From the NCBI GenBank assembly GCA_944990035.1, contig CALYLX010000065.1, forward strand, positions 124,001-188,000: 64,000 nt of DNA, given 5' to 3'. The translations under genes and the position numbers were made by a program. This document shows, piece after piece, positions 23,928-35,604 of this stretch (the first letter of the stretch is position 1; the number at the start of each line of letters is the position of its first letter). The notes below the pieces were generated by a model, which saw nothing but the letters and a program-made list of their open reading frames with translations, searched no databases and was not told where the DNA came from. The DNA is from Clitopilus passeckerianus (Eukaryota; Basidiomycota; Agaricomycetes; Agaricales; Entolomataceae).

Positions 23928-24963
23928 ATTGACAGGGCATTATACACTGGAGAGAGGTCTTCCTCGACTCGGAATAGTTGAAGTCAAAATATTAGAATGC
24001 GAATAATGTGCTCACTCTGGGCTGGGATTTGCGCCTGGGCAGAGCGAAGGTTTCCAAGCAGGACGGGTCTCATTATACCTGTGGCAGAGGACTTTGCAGA
24101 GGAGTAGCGCCCGCCTATAATTACCTCGGAACTTTATTTCAATGTTCCCTGGATATTCAGGATTGTGAAAGGCCATCGGCTCGGCTCTCGGCAGTATTGT
24201 GGGGGCATTCAATACTTATTCACTACTCAAACCATCCAAGGATTAGCCTGAGATGGCACGGATCTTGAGAACCTTGCGACAATAGGCCATGATTGTCGAC
24301 GCTCGTGTGCATACCATTCGAGTACCCTGGTCGATCAGCTTCACACCTTTCGCAACCTTCGGGGAAATACATCGGCAGATAATTGTTTCGGTTTAGTCTT
24401 CGCATTCTCCCCGCTGGGCCTGTGGCTTGATTTATGAGGACAAAAAGAAGGCGTTACACCTTTACACCTGCTCATAGATGATGTACCGATTTTCTGTCCT
24501 TACTTAAAACCTGGGTCAAAGTAGCTTGAAAAGGGTTTGCCGCCCCTCGGCATCTTCCGTAGTTACCGTTCTCCAAGACCGCCTACCCTGTGATAACCAG
24601 GAACGTGCGTACTGAGGTCTTTCGACATCTTTTAGGGTCCTTTCCATGTCGACAGCTGAACATTTGAGGGTTTCCTGGAGCTTTCCGCAGGGTGAGCGGG
24701 CACTGACTTGCTCTTTTCAGCTAATCGGCGACCGCGACGCCTTTAATTAGGCGACCCGCCGCGGAACTAGTGATCGAGGAAAAGTTTACGAAATCCTGAA
24801 TGTTCCGACCGGGGAAATACATCTGAACAACTATGCTATCGTGTCCATTCATTCTGCCTCTTGACCAGTGACCACTCAGATGCTCAAATACGCCCTCTAA
24901 CCCTCGGGTTCGAGTTCCGCTTCCTGCGTTTATTTTCCTCAAACGCTCTGCTGCCTTTCTGCC
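23928..24963. other. Intergenic region upstream of the lectin
   Basis: About 1 kb with no supported gene. A ggttcgagttcc stretch at about 24904-24915 resembles a tRNA T-loop, but no acceptor, D or anticodon stem can be drawn around it. The right end is presumably the lectin promoter. Confidence 0.45.
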
Positions 24964-25677
24964 ATGTTTCAACCAAGTTTACCTTCTGGCGTTTATGTTA
25001 TTGTGAACCGCGCGTACCCAACACAAGCTCTGAATGCTTCACATGCAGGTGGAAGAGGTGAGTTAGCTGCTCGTATACCCTGCACAATTTGCTGACATTT
25101 TGACGCGTCAGTTGCTGGTTGGAAGCTTTCTGACTGGACAAACCAAAACATAAAGGTCTGTACATCAACCTTGTCAAAATTCCACATGTAACTGAAACGT
25201 TTGTCGTTAGTGGATTGTTTCGAGGTCTGAGAAAAACTCGTCGTGTTATACCATCCAAAACCTTGGGACCAAGCAATTCCTTCATCCCGTCGCCAACCGA
25301 CTTGCCTCCTCTGGCGCAAAAAAGGAGCCCTCACCATGGACCATTCAACAGAATGGTGACTGCTGGAGGTCAGTCGAGCAGCCTGTCACTTGGAAGTGCC
25401 CCCTTAACTGATTCCATTTTCTGTGTCACTAGTATGGGTGTCCCATTTCCTGGTGCTACCGCTGCTCTCATAGGGCCTCGGAACGGTGCCAGCGTACTTC
25501 TACTCGAGGGCCGTGACGTCCACAACCCTGAGGAGTCCTGGGTGTTCATTCGTACGTCTGACATCCTTCATTTCTCAGACAAGGTTCTAACGCGGTCCTC
25601 TTCCTATATTAGCAGCGCCCAAGGACCGAACCGAGTTGTCAAGCCCGCCTCATAGTCCGTTGAATAGCCCAGCATAG
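24964..25677 (+). CDS. Ricin-B-like beta-trefoil lectin domain protein
   Basis: Five exons splice to a 160-residue protein of the carbohydrate-binding beta-trefoil type found in many mushrooms. Repeats are visible: PSGVYVIVNRAYPTQALNAS followed by VAGWKLSDWTNQNIKWIV (Q..W-type motif), then YTIQNLGTKQFLHPV with PSPWTIQQ, then a third block with ESWVFIP. This matches the start, middle and closing strand of each trefoil lobe. The N-terminus has no signal peptide, as in intracellular mushroom lectins. The C-terminus is a Pro/Ser-rich tail (SSPPHSPLNSPA) not needed for the fold. Only the lectin module is present; there is no catalytic domain. Mushroom lectins of this type often act in storage or defence against grazers; the role here is inference. 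Introns of 50-66 nt break the frame, so it is easily missed. Confidence 0.75.
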
Positions 25678-26190
25678 AACCTGTCAATTCTGCTTTCCTA
25701 CGCTGTCTACTGCTCGCTTTCCTCTGAACTCTCTCACCGTCATTTATCTCTTTCCTGTAGTGCTTTCCCCACTATCCTTATTCCTTTTTTGCATGTACTA
25801 TTCGTAACCCCCGGTTGGGCTTGTTGTATGTGTATCTGTAACACATTGTAACGCTTCCCTTCCCTAATCTAGCTCACGACATAATTTGTTCTTTTGCATC
25901 ATTCTTTCTACAAATAACCTGCGATAGGGCTCCAGCATTTTCACTTTTTTGAATAATGACGAAAGGTATCCCAATTTGATTCTGCAGTCCATGGCCCTCT
26001 CATGCCGAGTGGCTGTGCGCAGCATTGGCAACATGATACGCGACCTCAAACACATCTTCGTCCGGAACCACCTCGACGACGACAAGGCCCCCTTCAACGA
26101 CTGCTGAGCGGTCTTGAATCCTTTCATATTCCACTACACAGCAGGTCTGCGTAGTCAACGAATAGCAAACTCTCAAAGAACAAGTCGCCA
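25678..26190. other. Intergenic region
   Basis: About 510 bases: the 3' region of the lectin (pyrimidine-rich) and the promoter of the next membrane gene. Nothing further recognised. Confidence 0.4.
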
Positions 26191-27737
26191 ATGCCTGTCA
26201 TACGGCCTCCACCCCTTCAGCTTACCCGTACGTTCCAACCCCTTGAATGCGTTCAATGGAAGTTGATATTGTCTGTTACGACTGTAGATGATAACACTCA
26301 GCTGCAACCGGGAAGGTTCATTGGTCCCAGACGCGCTGTGAAGCCGGTTGTGGTCAAGGACCCGCCTCCATTGAAAGCCTTTTGGAACGAGGTCTATAAG
26401 GCGAATTGGAAGAATGCTGTCATTGCAGTGGCAGCTATTAATGCAATAAGGTTCCTTATACAGTATGTATTCCCTTGAGGCTTCACGAACCACACCAACT
26501 CACATGTTTCGTAGTGCTGTAAGTCCTGAAAGTGTTCTTCTGATGAATCAATCCCTTACTCTGGTACAAACCTGCTAGACCACCTCCTTCACCGATGGAG
26601 AGGCAGACAAGATATGTGAGTATGCTTTGTCATGACTTCTAACCTTGTATTCATGAGCCTTTCTTGCAGTCCATGCTCCCAAATTGGCACACACGTCTTG
26701 CGCCGTCGGCGCACTCTACCTAATAACCATGGTTATCCAGGTCTTCGGCGTGTTCAGCGCTCTATCTGTGAGTTTCCCTGACCCGACTTGTCAAGATGCC
26801 ATGTCTGACTGTCAAACCCAGGAGCGCCTCGCGCTCATTAGGATCTACACACACCTACAATTCCTCGCCGCTCTGCTCATCGTGGTGGCAGGCTTTGTGA
26901 GCGGGATCTCATTCTTCGTTCTTTCCGTACGTGTTCTTTGTCCTTCCGTGTCCCGTTATACTAACCCGTATTTTCCGCTAGGACGATCTCGTTCGTGAAT
27001 GTGTGTCCCTTTCGGTCATTGGGAGCCTGCAAACGAAGGCCCTGTTTGTGAGCCAACCCCTCCAATACCTCCCATGTGGCAGCTACTGATCAGCCTTGCA
27101 GAAAGGGAAAGCATTCAAGTTCGCAAATCCTGGGCTGGGCGTGGCCAAGAAGCGTAAGTAGGCCTCATCTCTTTCCGTCCTTGATACTGACTATAAAAAT
27201 GCAGACTGCCTTGCTGCGTGGTCCCGCTCCTCCGTTTCTCAAATCCTTTCTGTCTTCTTGTTCTCAATCTTTCCGGCCGTCCTATTCTTCTTCCTGGCAT
27301 TTGTCTACTACCGGCAGGTCACAGATCCAGACCATGCCGCCAACCTTCTTGGCCGCAAACCGAAGGTTGCTGCCAACCCCACCGTCGACGCAGAGACCAG
27401 GAGGCGTCGCCACCAAAGCGTGCCAGTTATCCAACTCAACGGGACCCCTGTCGACCCTGACTTCGCTGAAGGATCCAGGGGGTTGAGCCGTCCCAACAAG
27501 AACACTGCAAAAGGTGGCTCCGTGAAGGCGAAGAAACGGTACACGATTGCTGGTCCATCCAATCGAACCCCGTCTTCCAATTCACCGTACGGAATCTCTC
27601 CAGGACCACCGAGCTATGAAGATGCAACCAGAGATGCTAGATTTGGTTTCGGATATGGGTACCAGGCTGGTGTTGACAGCAGGGTTGATGTAGGGAGAAG
27701 CGGCATTGATTCTAGAGATGCGACGAAATTAGTTTGA
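26191..27737 (+). CDS. Four-TM membrane protein with PPSY tail
   Basis: Unrecognised fungal membrane protein. After a soluble N-terminus (MPVIRPPPLQLT) come four hydrophobic segments: NAVIAVAAINAIRFLIQ; SCAVGALYLITMVIQVFGVF; FLAALLIVVAGFVSGISFFV; and ILSVFLFSIFPAVLFFFLAF, with basic residues following the last. The tetraspan layout is visible, but I see no CCG motif of true tetraspanins. The C-terminal tail of about 140 residues is basic and Ser/Pro-rich and contains GPPSYEDATRD, a consensus PPxY site for WW-domain E3 ligases. Eight or more introns join in frame, including a 4-5 nt exon fragment (CA|TGCT|ACC) near 26515. Its neighbour at 20448 has a comparable design. Topology and function are predictions only. 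Confidence 0.72.
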
Positions 27738-28018
27738 TATTTGGTTGATATCTCGACCCTTTTGCATGTAACTTCGCTGTCAGCTGCTTTGTATCTACTG
27801 CAATAGAGGAGGATTTTAGCGGCCACTGCCTGCAATGGTTTATCCAGTACTACACGTGTTGGTTCTTGAGGAATGCCCGAATCAAGTTTCATAGCAATGG
27901 CACAGCTTTCACCAAGGCCCATCTTTACTTCAACAACCACAACCTCCATTTAGCAAACCGTTCATTTCACTGCATCCCCAGCGCTACACCATGCAGATTG
28001 AACTTAGCGTTAACCACC

Positions 28019-30681
28019 ATGCCACCAGCGAAGCTGGTCGATCCTGATGACCTACAGCAAATCCTCGCAGATGCATTGACGTCTTTCTCGCCATTGGCAG
28101 CACTTGTCGGGGCGAACTCTGCAAGGGCACTGTCGAACCATACTTCAAACTCGAAACAGCTATGGGCAACATCTTTAGCGCCCATTGGTGCACTAGGAAT
28201 CCTGTCAACCGTGGTCAAAGGTCAGTTCTGCGGTGGAAGTCCAACGGAAAGTTAACTCACATTTGTGTCCAGGGAGTAACATAGCCGCATTAAAGGATCT
28301 TTTGGGAGCAGGAGAATCAGACATATATGATGCTTGTGCAGAGCTTGGGTGTGGGTCGCTCTACGGAGTCTGCCCACGCTTCTCAAAACGAGGAGGCTTG
28401 ACCTGCCATTCCAAAACACGCAACCCCGGAGTCGCAGCTTGCGCCATCCTCCGTGGAAAATGGAACCTGGCCACCAAAGATACAGAAGACCCCGGAAACG
28501 ACCAACTGGATTTCAACGAGTTATCGAAGTTTCTTACCACCATCTATATGAGCACAATTTCTGGGAGGTTGGTTTGGGACGTTCAAGATGGGGAAGCACT
28601 GAGCGATATGCTCGCCCGTGCCCAGCGACACTTACTCCAGTCATGGCACATGCACGAGGAGATCTGGGACGACCAGAATCTCCTGCCCTCTTTCCAAGAA
28701 TCCAACGACCTCAAACTACGTGATGCCACAGCCATGATTGAACTGCATTGGCCAGCACCTTCCATGCCCCTTGAAACCAATGCAACCATCGTCTTCCTCT
28801 TCATCGCTGCCTTCACTATCCTCCCCATTGCCGTGGGCGTCATCGCAGCTATTCCCAATCTGACAGGCTGGCAGTCGCCTGCTGCATCCGCTCTCCTCCT
28901 TGGTGGTCAGGGCATTTTAGGCTTAGGCCATTTCCTTGCCCAGGCAGTTCTCAAACGTCAGCGACAGTCAGTTTATCTAGAGATTCCACGACAGAATTTG
29001 TCAGATACTTGGATGTTGGTTGACAATGTATGGTTCACTAGCCTATTGGCGAGAAGGCACCTGTCTTTGAACCCGCTATCACCAAAGACCGTCACAATTG
29101 GACAATATGTCGACATGAAGCCTCATCTCCCGAAGTGGGAAGTCCTAGTCACTTTGGTCACCATTGGGATTGGCTTCTTGGCCTTTTATATTGGGGCTCG
29201 CTCTTCTCATCTATGGGTTATTTTGATTGAAATTGTACGATCTCCTCCATTTCGCACACGCTCTTTACTAACGGTACTTTCAGGGATTCTTCTTCGTAGC
29301 AAATTTATGCAAAGGATACGTTATTTCCATGGCCAACGAGGCCTATGTCACGCCTTTGAACAACCCAGGTTTCGTCGACATGGTTGTGGGCCCGGAAGAT
29401 GCGAATTCCAGGGACAACGGAATACTGTCCGTTCTCTCTGGTTTCCTCTCCTCTTTCCGTTCGCGGAAGCAGCACGAGGAGACGGAACTCAGGGAACTGG
29501 ATTCATCGGCGAATCCGACATCCTACGCAGACGAGAAAGCTACGACCAACAACCCTTTTGAGCCGGCTGACAGCCGCAAGGGCTCCTATGCACCCCAACC
29601 CATCGCCCTCGAACCATGGGACCTACCACTTCCACCATCAGCGTCATCCTCTATCGCTGGTCCGTCCAGACCGAGCTCAGTCAAGGTGAAGGAGCCATAC
29701 CTCCTCGATGTCGACACTCCGGCTGCATCCTCTTCCAAGATGATAACCGACCCTCTCCTGGCACAAGAGCCTTCTCTCTCCCCACCTCATAGCCCCGGAT
29801 TTGATACCCAACAACAAGAGCAACCAGGCCCAACTTCTGCATCGCCTGAGCCAGCCATCCAAGGCGAATTGCAAGGGCCGCCCCTAAGCAATCCGTATCT
29901 GAATACCAAATACCGCCTCTACGCCAAAGTCGCATCCCGCCGTCATGACGCGATTGGGCTGTTCTTCTTCAGCACTCCTCAAGGCTGGGGGACGGCAGCA
30001 CACGTCATATACGAAGCTTGCCATGACAGGATCCACTGGGCACCTCACATGAAAAAGGAGCCTCTATTGGTGTTCCCCTTCGGGTTTTTCGAGAAGCAAG
30101 ACGCAGAGACGCAGCAAGCCCCAGCACGTGCTCATGGAAGGACGAACCCGCCAGAAGACGCGGTGAAGGAGAAGGACACAGAGAACGGGAAAGAGAAGGG
30201 AAAAGACAAAGCAATCGAACTTCACACCCTACCACCCAAGCAAGTCTGGATCGACTCCTGCCTAATCATGGCCTCAGATGAAACCCGCAACGAGGACATC
30301 TTCTGGGCCACCGGACAAGAGTTCATGTCCATCCTCGTCGGGGCTTTCACAGACTCCGAACGTCTTGTCACCGAATACCCTGAGTCCATCGACTCCAACC
30401 TCTTCGGCGCATTCGTGTACTTCACGACGAGGTTGATTCTGTTGGCATGTACGGGTCCGTATGCTTCGAGTCCGAACCCGACGCCTGAGTGGCAGGTGGC
30501 GGCTGCTGGAGGCGGACCAGTTGATAGGATGGAGGATAGTGGGATGTATCCTGGTGTTGCGAGTATGATGCGGGCGATTGATTTGGTGAGGGGGAAGTAT
30601 GCGTTTGATTCGAGTTTACACCTTGTGCCAACGATGAGGCATCATGCAAGGAATGCTGTACAATCGGTCTTTGGTGCTTGA
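28019..30681 (+). CDS. Large membrane protein of unknown function
   Basis: Three exons give 853 residues in one frame (introns 28221-28272 and 29235-29283). I do not recognise the family. Residues 1-230 look soluble with several cysteines (AELGCGSLYGVCPRF, LTCHSK). Then come hydrophobic segments ATIVFLFIAAFTILPIAVGV, SALLLGGQGILGLGHFLA, VLVTLVTIGIGFLAFYIGA and WVILIEIGFFFVANLCKG. A long disordered stretch follows, Ser/Pro/Gln-rich with a Lys/Glu-rich KEKDTENGKEKGKDK block, and last a more hydrophobic C-terminal part (GAFVYFTTRLILLACTGP). Similar architecture occurs in uncharacterised proteins of other filamentous fungi. I chose the ATG at 28019 because it opens into acidic residues (MPPAKLVDPDDLQQ) just before the first intron. 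Confidence 0.78.
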
Positions 30682-31112
30682 TCATGTTATATTATTCTTC
30701 CCTGTCTTTTTAGTCTGTATCACAAGAAACCTTACTTATAATACAAGGGCCCGCGTGCGCAATAATTCGTTGTCGCACGACTGATAAAGTTGGAATTCAG
30801 GCAATAGCCAAGGACTGAGCAAACAACAGCAACAGCCGTAAGATTGGAGGCAATTGAGATGGCAGCTGCATCTGCTTGTTAGCTGTGCAGAGAATGTAAC
30901 ACGACTGGGTTCGAGACGGGGACAAGGCCAGCATCGCGATCCAGGTGTTCAATCGCCATGACCTCGGTTGAAACTAGAGAACCTCTTCACGCAGTGATCG
31001 GGCTTTGCAAAATCATGAATTTTGTGGCATATCATAGAAGCCGTTGTGCACATATGGACGACATGGGAAGTGCGATGGATATAGAGGAATGATAATAGTG
31101 GAGACCCAACAT
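30682..31112. other. Convergent 3' spacer
   Basis: About 430 bases between two convergent genes; nothing recognised apart from presumed 3' untranslated sequence. Confidence 0.4.
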
Positions 31113-31656
31113 CTACTCGGCATCGACGACCTGAGTTTGCAGACCCTAATCATAGCATGAGCGAAACGCATTAAAAGTTGAGCGATTTAAACATACCTTG
31201 AATGTAGTAACTGGGACGTGCGAAACATATGTGAACAGCTTCTCCTTAGCATTCTCCTCGTCATTCCTCTTCCTCTCCAGCTTGACCCTCAGCCTGTGGG
31301 GCACGCTCTTGACACCCCTCTCCCAGACAGCCTGGTTCAGTTTGGGATCGATGCGGACGTCGGAGGTGCCCATTGCTTTTTGTGCAAAGTCGACGATAGA
31401 CTTGACAGCCCAGGGAGCGCGCTTCTTGAAGGAGCGGCCGTGCACGCGCTTGTGTAGGTGGATGGTGTACTCCCGGGAGACGACGTCTTGGAGGGCGGAG
31501 CGGGTCTTGCCGCCAGTCTGGTAGGATTAGATTTCGTTGTTAATTGACGGTGGTTTGTGGCAGCATGACGAGCTGCATACCTTTTTCTTTTGTGCGGGGG
31601 CCTACGTAGAAAGGTCAGTCGTCATCGGGAGCGACGATGAGCAGGCCACATACCAT
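31113..31656 (-). CDS. rpl31: Large-subunit ribosomal protein eL31
   Basis: Cytosolic 60S protein at the exit-tunnel rim. The mature reading is [25 protein letters not shown], then [16 protein letters not shown] and [20 protein letters not shown], ending [10 protein letters not shown]. All are hallmark eL31 segments. Exon 1 contributes only the initiator ATG (31654-31656), followed at once by gtatgtgg. Exon 2 is 21 nt (APAQKKK); the final coding exon holds the last 11 codons including the stop. The intron layout is unusual but frame and protein match the family exactly. Length is about 120 residues, as expected. Confidence 0.95.
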
Positions 31657-32396
31657 TAGTCTTGAGGGATGTCGAAGTCGATGGAGATACAACCGAAGAG
31701 CCTAAGCACACTACCTTGGTGATTGGATTGTTTGGTTACCGTTTGTGGTGTGTACAAACAAAATAAGGTTCAGAGGTGGCTTACTAGCTGATGCGGCACT
31801 TTCCGCACCGTCATAATCAATGCCCTCAGATGCAAATACAAGTAAAGTCAATATCTCCAGAAATGGAAGTTGTTGATCAACATAAACTGATGTGCCTTTC
31901 TATCAAACCCGGAGATGAAGAACAATTCGGAAGTATTCCCCAATTTGAACCATCGTTTGTCCCTTGTATTCGAAACAAGCCATTCCTTTCGTACGCCTAA
32001 TGCCTTGTCCTCAAGGCAATCGTTTCAAAAGCTTCGGAAAGCCTAATACGGGCACAAGGCGCTCAAAAGTGACAAGAAATTGTCATCGCTAAAGTCAAAT
32101 TCAAGGCTGAAGCGGCAGACCTGCCTTTTCCGACACGCATGTGCCTTCTTCGACCCTCCACGCGAGGGTGGATTGACATCAGAACCCCAGGAACCGTGTT
32201 CACACAAGAGACTTGATGCCAAAGTTTTCCCTTTCATTCGAAAGATATATAAACCTCCGCTCCCGCCTCCCCAGGTTCTCCAGCTCTCTCAGCTTCCTTG
32301 AGTTAGACCTACTAGATCTCGTCTCCGGACCAGTACTCCTTCGCACCCTTGCAGCAGAAGAAACTTCTTTCTTTCACAACCCACTCTTTAACCAAC
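31657..32396. other. Divergent promoter region of eL31 and CFEM gene
   Basis: About 740 bases with no supported gene. It serves as promoter for both flanking genes; a consensus TATA box for the CFEM gene is listed separately. Confidence 0.45.
32246..32252 (+). promoter_or_regulatory. TATA box of the CFEM gene
   Basis: TATATAA lies 151 bases upstream of the CFEM start codon and is followed by CT-rich sequence typical of strongly transcribed fungal promoters. It is the clearest core-promoter element in the window. Confidence 0.6.
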
Positions 32397-33009
32397 ATGC
32401 GTTTCTCCACCATTGTCGCTGCTGCTACCCTCGTCGCCTCCGTCTCCGCGGGCAGCCTCTACTCACGCCAGATTCCTTGTGCGTTCTCAATATCCTCTTG
32501 TGCCTTTCATTTCCACTTACATTTATCCTTTCTTGACATATAGCCTGCGCCGGCCCCTGTTTGGTTGACGTCGCCGCAAAGGTCTCCAGCTGCAACCTCC
32601 AGGACAACGCGTGCCTGTGCAAGGACCAAAAATTCGTCGAGGCATCCACCCAATGTATCGCTGATAACTGCCAAGGCGATGACCTCAAGAATGCCATCGC
32701 TGCATCTCAATCCCTCTGCAGGGCCTTCGTAAGTTTCTTTACCTACCTTCGTTATCAAAATGAACCCTTTCTGATTATACCTCTTCATTCCAGGGCGTAA
32801 CTCTTACTGGTGCTATCCCCACCCCCCAACCTAGCTCCGCATCCGAGACTGCCTCTGGTGCCTCAACCACTCCCACCACCCCCGCTGCCTCCGGCTCGGA
32901 CACTACCTCTGCACCCGCTGCTACCCAAACCGGTGGTGCCTTGGCCAACACCGTCTCTGGTGCTCTCGCCGGCCTCGTCGCCGTTGGTGTCGTCGCCCTC
33001 TCTCTATAA
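32397..33009 (+). CDS. CFEM-domain GPI-anchored cell-surface protein
   Basis: Signal peptide MRFSTIVAAATLVASVSAG, then a CFEM domain with eight cysteines in the fungal order: SCAGPC, SSC, NAC-LC, TQC, DNC, SLC. The middle is Ser/Thr/Pro/Ala-rich (likely O-glycosylated), and the C-terminal hydrophobic tail ALAGLVAVGVVALSL is preceded by small residues (GGALANTVSG), which fits GPI attachment. CFEM proteins sit in the wall or plasma membrane and can bind heme or act as effectors. Three exons: introns after RQIPS and after CRAF. The Asp often used for heme binding is not obvious between the fourth and fifth cysteines (KDQKF is a candidate). The strong TATA promoter suggests high expression. PIG-F, needed for GPI anchors, is encoded 2.6 kb downstream, which is probably coincidence. 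Confidence 0.9.
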
Positions 33010-33433
33010 AGAGTTTGACGCGTTTTCACGCGTCATACCGTGACTCCCCCTGGGTTTGGCTGCCATGAACGTTGTACGCTTCATCACGCACCAAACCCGG
33101 TGCACCCGTTTCGCTCTTCATCGTCTGTCTTTTCGGTTTCATTTTTTGGATCATCTGGTCGACCACTGTAGCCATTAGCGTTTCTTTACTTATATCATTG
33201 TTCTCTAACTTAAGCTATCGTATTTGCAACCATGTTGTTATTGATATCTATCCAACAATACACATCTCCCTCGCATCCACTTGTCTGCTTCAGTCCAAGT
33301 CTTGGATATTACTGTCTCATTGGGAGTGTACAAGCAACGCTCAGCGGAGAATCCCATGATCTTATGACGCAGTCCATAGCGGAAGTCGGGAAGGGCACAT
33401 TTATTGACTATGTTACAGGTACGAAAGGTTGTT
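33010..33433. other. Convergent 3' spacer
   Basis: About 420 bases of 3' untranslated sequence between two convergent genes; pyrimidine-rich after the CFEM stop, nothing else recognised. Two ACGCGT words just after the stop (33018-33035) lie in 3' sequence and are unlikely to be promoter sites. Confidence 0.4.
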
Positions 33434-34763
33434 TCAATCTTGAGTGGGGATATCAATCACAACACCCTCCTCCTTCCACTTCTTCTCGACCTCCAAGAGC
33501 GAGTCAACCGTATCCAAAATCGTCTGCTCAAGACTCCTCAACTCCTCCTTCGGCACACCCAACACCTCCTTAACCCTCCCAAGATCAACAGGGATCCTAT
33601 CAAACCCAGGATTTGGCACCTCCACATTAATCAACCTCCCCTCCAACTCCGGCCTCTTCTCTCTGATCAACTCCCTGACTTCCCCATACTTGAACCCATG
33701 CGGACTGGCGAAGACGATGCGCTTGCGGCCGACTTCAGAGGTGGGAGGAGCGGTGAGAGCGAGGACGTGGAGGCGGGCTACGTCTCTGACGTCGGCGTAG
33801 CCTGGGGAGGCGGGATATACGCCGTTGGGTTTGAGGAATCGGTAGATGTAGAGGGCGGTAGATAGGGCACCGTAGTCGCCTTTGGGGAGAGTGGCGGGGA
33901 AGGTGGGGGCGAAAGGGCCGTAGAGGAAGGGAGGGTTGACTGGGAATCGGAGATAGGAATGAGCGAGATGTTCTCGGAAAGGTAAAGGGGCCAACGTACA
34001 GGTGGTAATATCCAGCTCTGGATGCGCATCATTAAATTCCCAGAGTTCCTTCTCTGCGAGGGTTTTGCTTGCAGAATAGGTTTGGAACGCAGATCCAGTG
34101 AGAGCTTGCTCTTTGGTGATAGGATTCCAGTCTGGAGGGCAGAGTGGTTAGACGGCAATGTTCCTGGGACGATATGATGCGATTAACCAACCTTTATCAG
34201 TGAAGGTCCTGGATGGAGTGATAACGGCAACGATAGAGCTTGTAACGACGAACTTCTTGACGCCAGCCTTCTGAGCTTGACGAATGATGTTCAATGTACC
34301 TTCGACTGCACCCTAAAGTTGACGTTGACGCGATAGTCAGACACAAGACGTTCATGACAGAAGAAAGGATACCTACCTCGAGAACCTTCTCGGGAGATTG
34401 TCTTCCTGGAAGCGGAGAAGCAGTATGGATAACCGCATCTACACCTACGAATGCTTCTGGAAACTGGTCAGAGATGATATCCTGGATAGCCACGGCCTGG
34501 AACCGAGCGCCATGGGCCGCGTAAGCCCTCTTGAGAGCATCGGTTTTGGACGAACGGGCGACGCTGGATGGTAGGTTTAGTCGACTACGTCATCGGAAGA
34601 GTGGATAAAAGGCTTACGCCTTCACGTTGTATCCTTTCTCAAGGAGCTGAACTACGATGTGGGAGCCTAGGTAGCCAGTAGCACCAGTGACCTGATTTTG
34701 AAGTGTTAGAACGCAGAGCCGATGCTCAAAACGTGGGGAACTTACAAGGATGGTTTGAGCCAT
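33434..34763 (-). CDS. NAD(P)-dependent extended SDR reductase
   Basis: Extended short-chain dehydrogenase of the dihydroflavonol-reductase/GRE2-like group, which reduce aldehydes or ketones with NADPH. The first exon gives MAQTIL and the second VTGATGYLGSHIVVQLLEKG, the TGxxGxxG nucleotide motif. Further on are AVIHTASPLP, VVTSSIVAV and the catalytic YSASK. The C-terminal substrate region includes NPPFLYGPFAP, ADVRDVARLHVLAL and RIVFASPHGF. Several short introns join in frame, and the tail ends VVIDIPTQD. Length of about 340 residues fits the family. Methylglyoxal reductase or ketoreductase activity is possible; the substrate cannot be read from the sequence. Confidence 0.85.
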
Positions 34764-35604
34764 TGTGTAAGTTTAGAGTTGGGATAGGTGGTTGCTTGAA
34801 AGAACTCGTGATTTGATGGTTGTTGATGGACTTCGACTCCATCTTCTTCGACCTTTTATAGGCTGCTTGGCCCAGAGAAATACCACCACAAGGCAACTAC
34901 CAAGAATGACGAGCTCACAAAGAATATGAGACTATCAAGAGCTGATTACCTTCCCCGAGGTTCGTTTGTAAGATCGCCGATCGGGTATAGCTTGTAAGCC
35001 GGTTATTTTTGGATCCCGGCCGGGACACGCTTGTGTGTATTGACAGTCTTGGGATGCATAAGTAGGGCTTCAGCCAATCGCGTGGGGCCATGAGCATCCT
35101 TGCAGGCGTTCAAAGGCAAGGGAAGAGGTCTTCCCGAAGTTCGAAAGGATGGATTGAGTCCCACACGGCAGAATAACCGAGTGAAGCTAGCGAACAAGGA
35201 CAGCATCTGTAGCCTCCTTGACCGAGATAGCACATCCTTCAGCATCTTGGTAGCGAGTTTAGCAGACAACAGAGAAGATAGCACTCAAGCGGTATGGTCA
35301 CGAGGAACAGTGGAGATTACGCGCCGACGAATTGGCTATATTGAGAGCATCCGAGGACGCGTGCTCTCTAGCTGTTCCCCTTGTATTTTGCCCTATCGCA
35401 GAAGCATAAGCAGCCCATTCACTCTGCGGTTTCTGCAAAGTTTGAGCTTTAGTGAAGGCCAAGGTTGAAATTATCACAGCAGCTCACAATCATAAACGTT
35501 GAACGTTGAGACCAAGGCCGAGTTCCGAAGTCCGATCCGTTCTTCCGGTCCGATCACAAGCGCGTCGTCCTGAACATCCTTCACCAACGCCTCTCGTGTC
35601 TTCA
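34764..35604. other. Divergent promoter region
   Basis: About 840 bases between the SDR gene and PIG-F. No supported coding region. No clear promoter motif. Confidence 0.4.

Noticed and set aside
24895..24940. tRNA-like T-loop (ggttcgagttcc) and open frame with SGTRTRG on the minus strand
   Set aside because: The pattern often marks a tRNA, but I could not pair an acceptor stem, D arm or anticodon arm within 100 bases on either strand.
33014..33035. Two ACGCGT boxes after the CFEM gene
   Set aside because: They lie in 3' untranslated sequence between convergent genes, so a promoter role is unlikely; they show that ACGCGT occurs by chance here.
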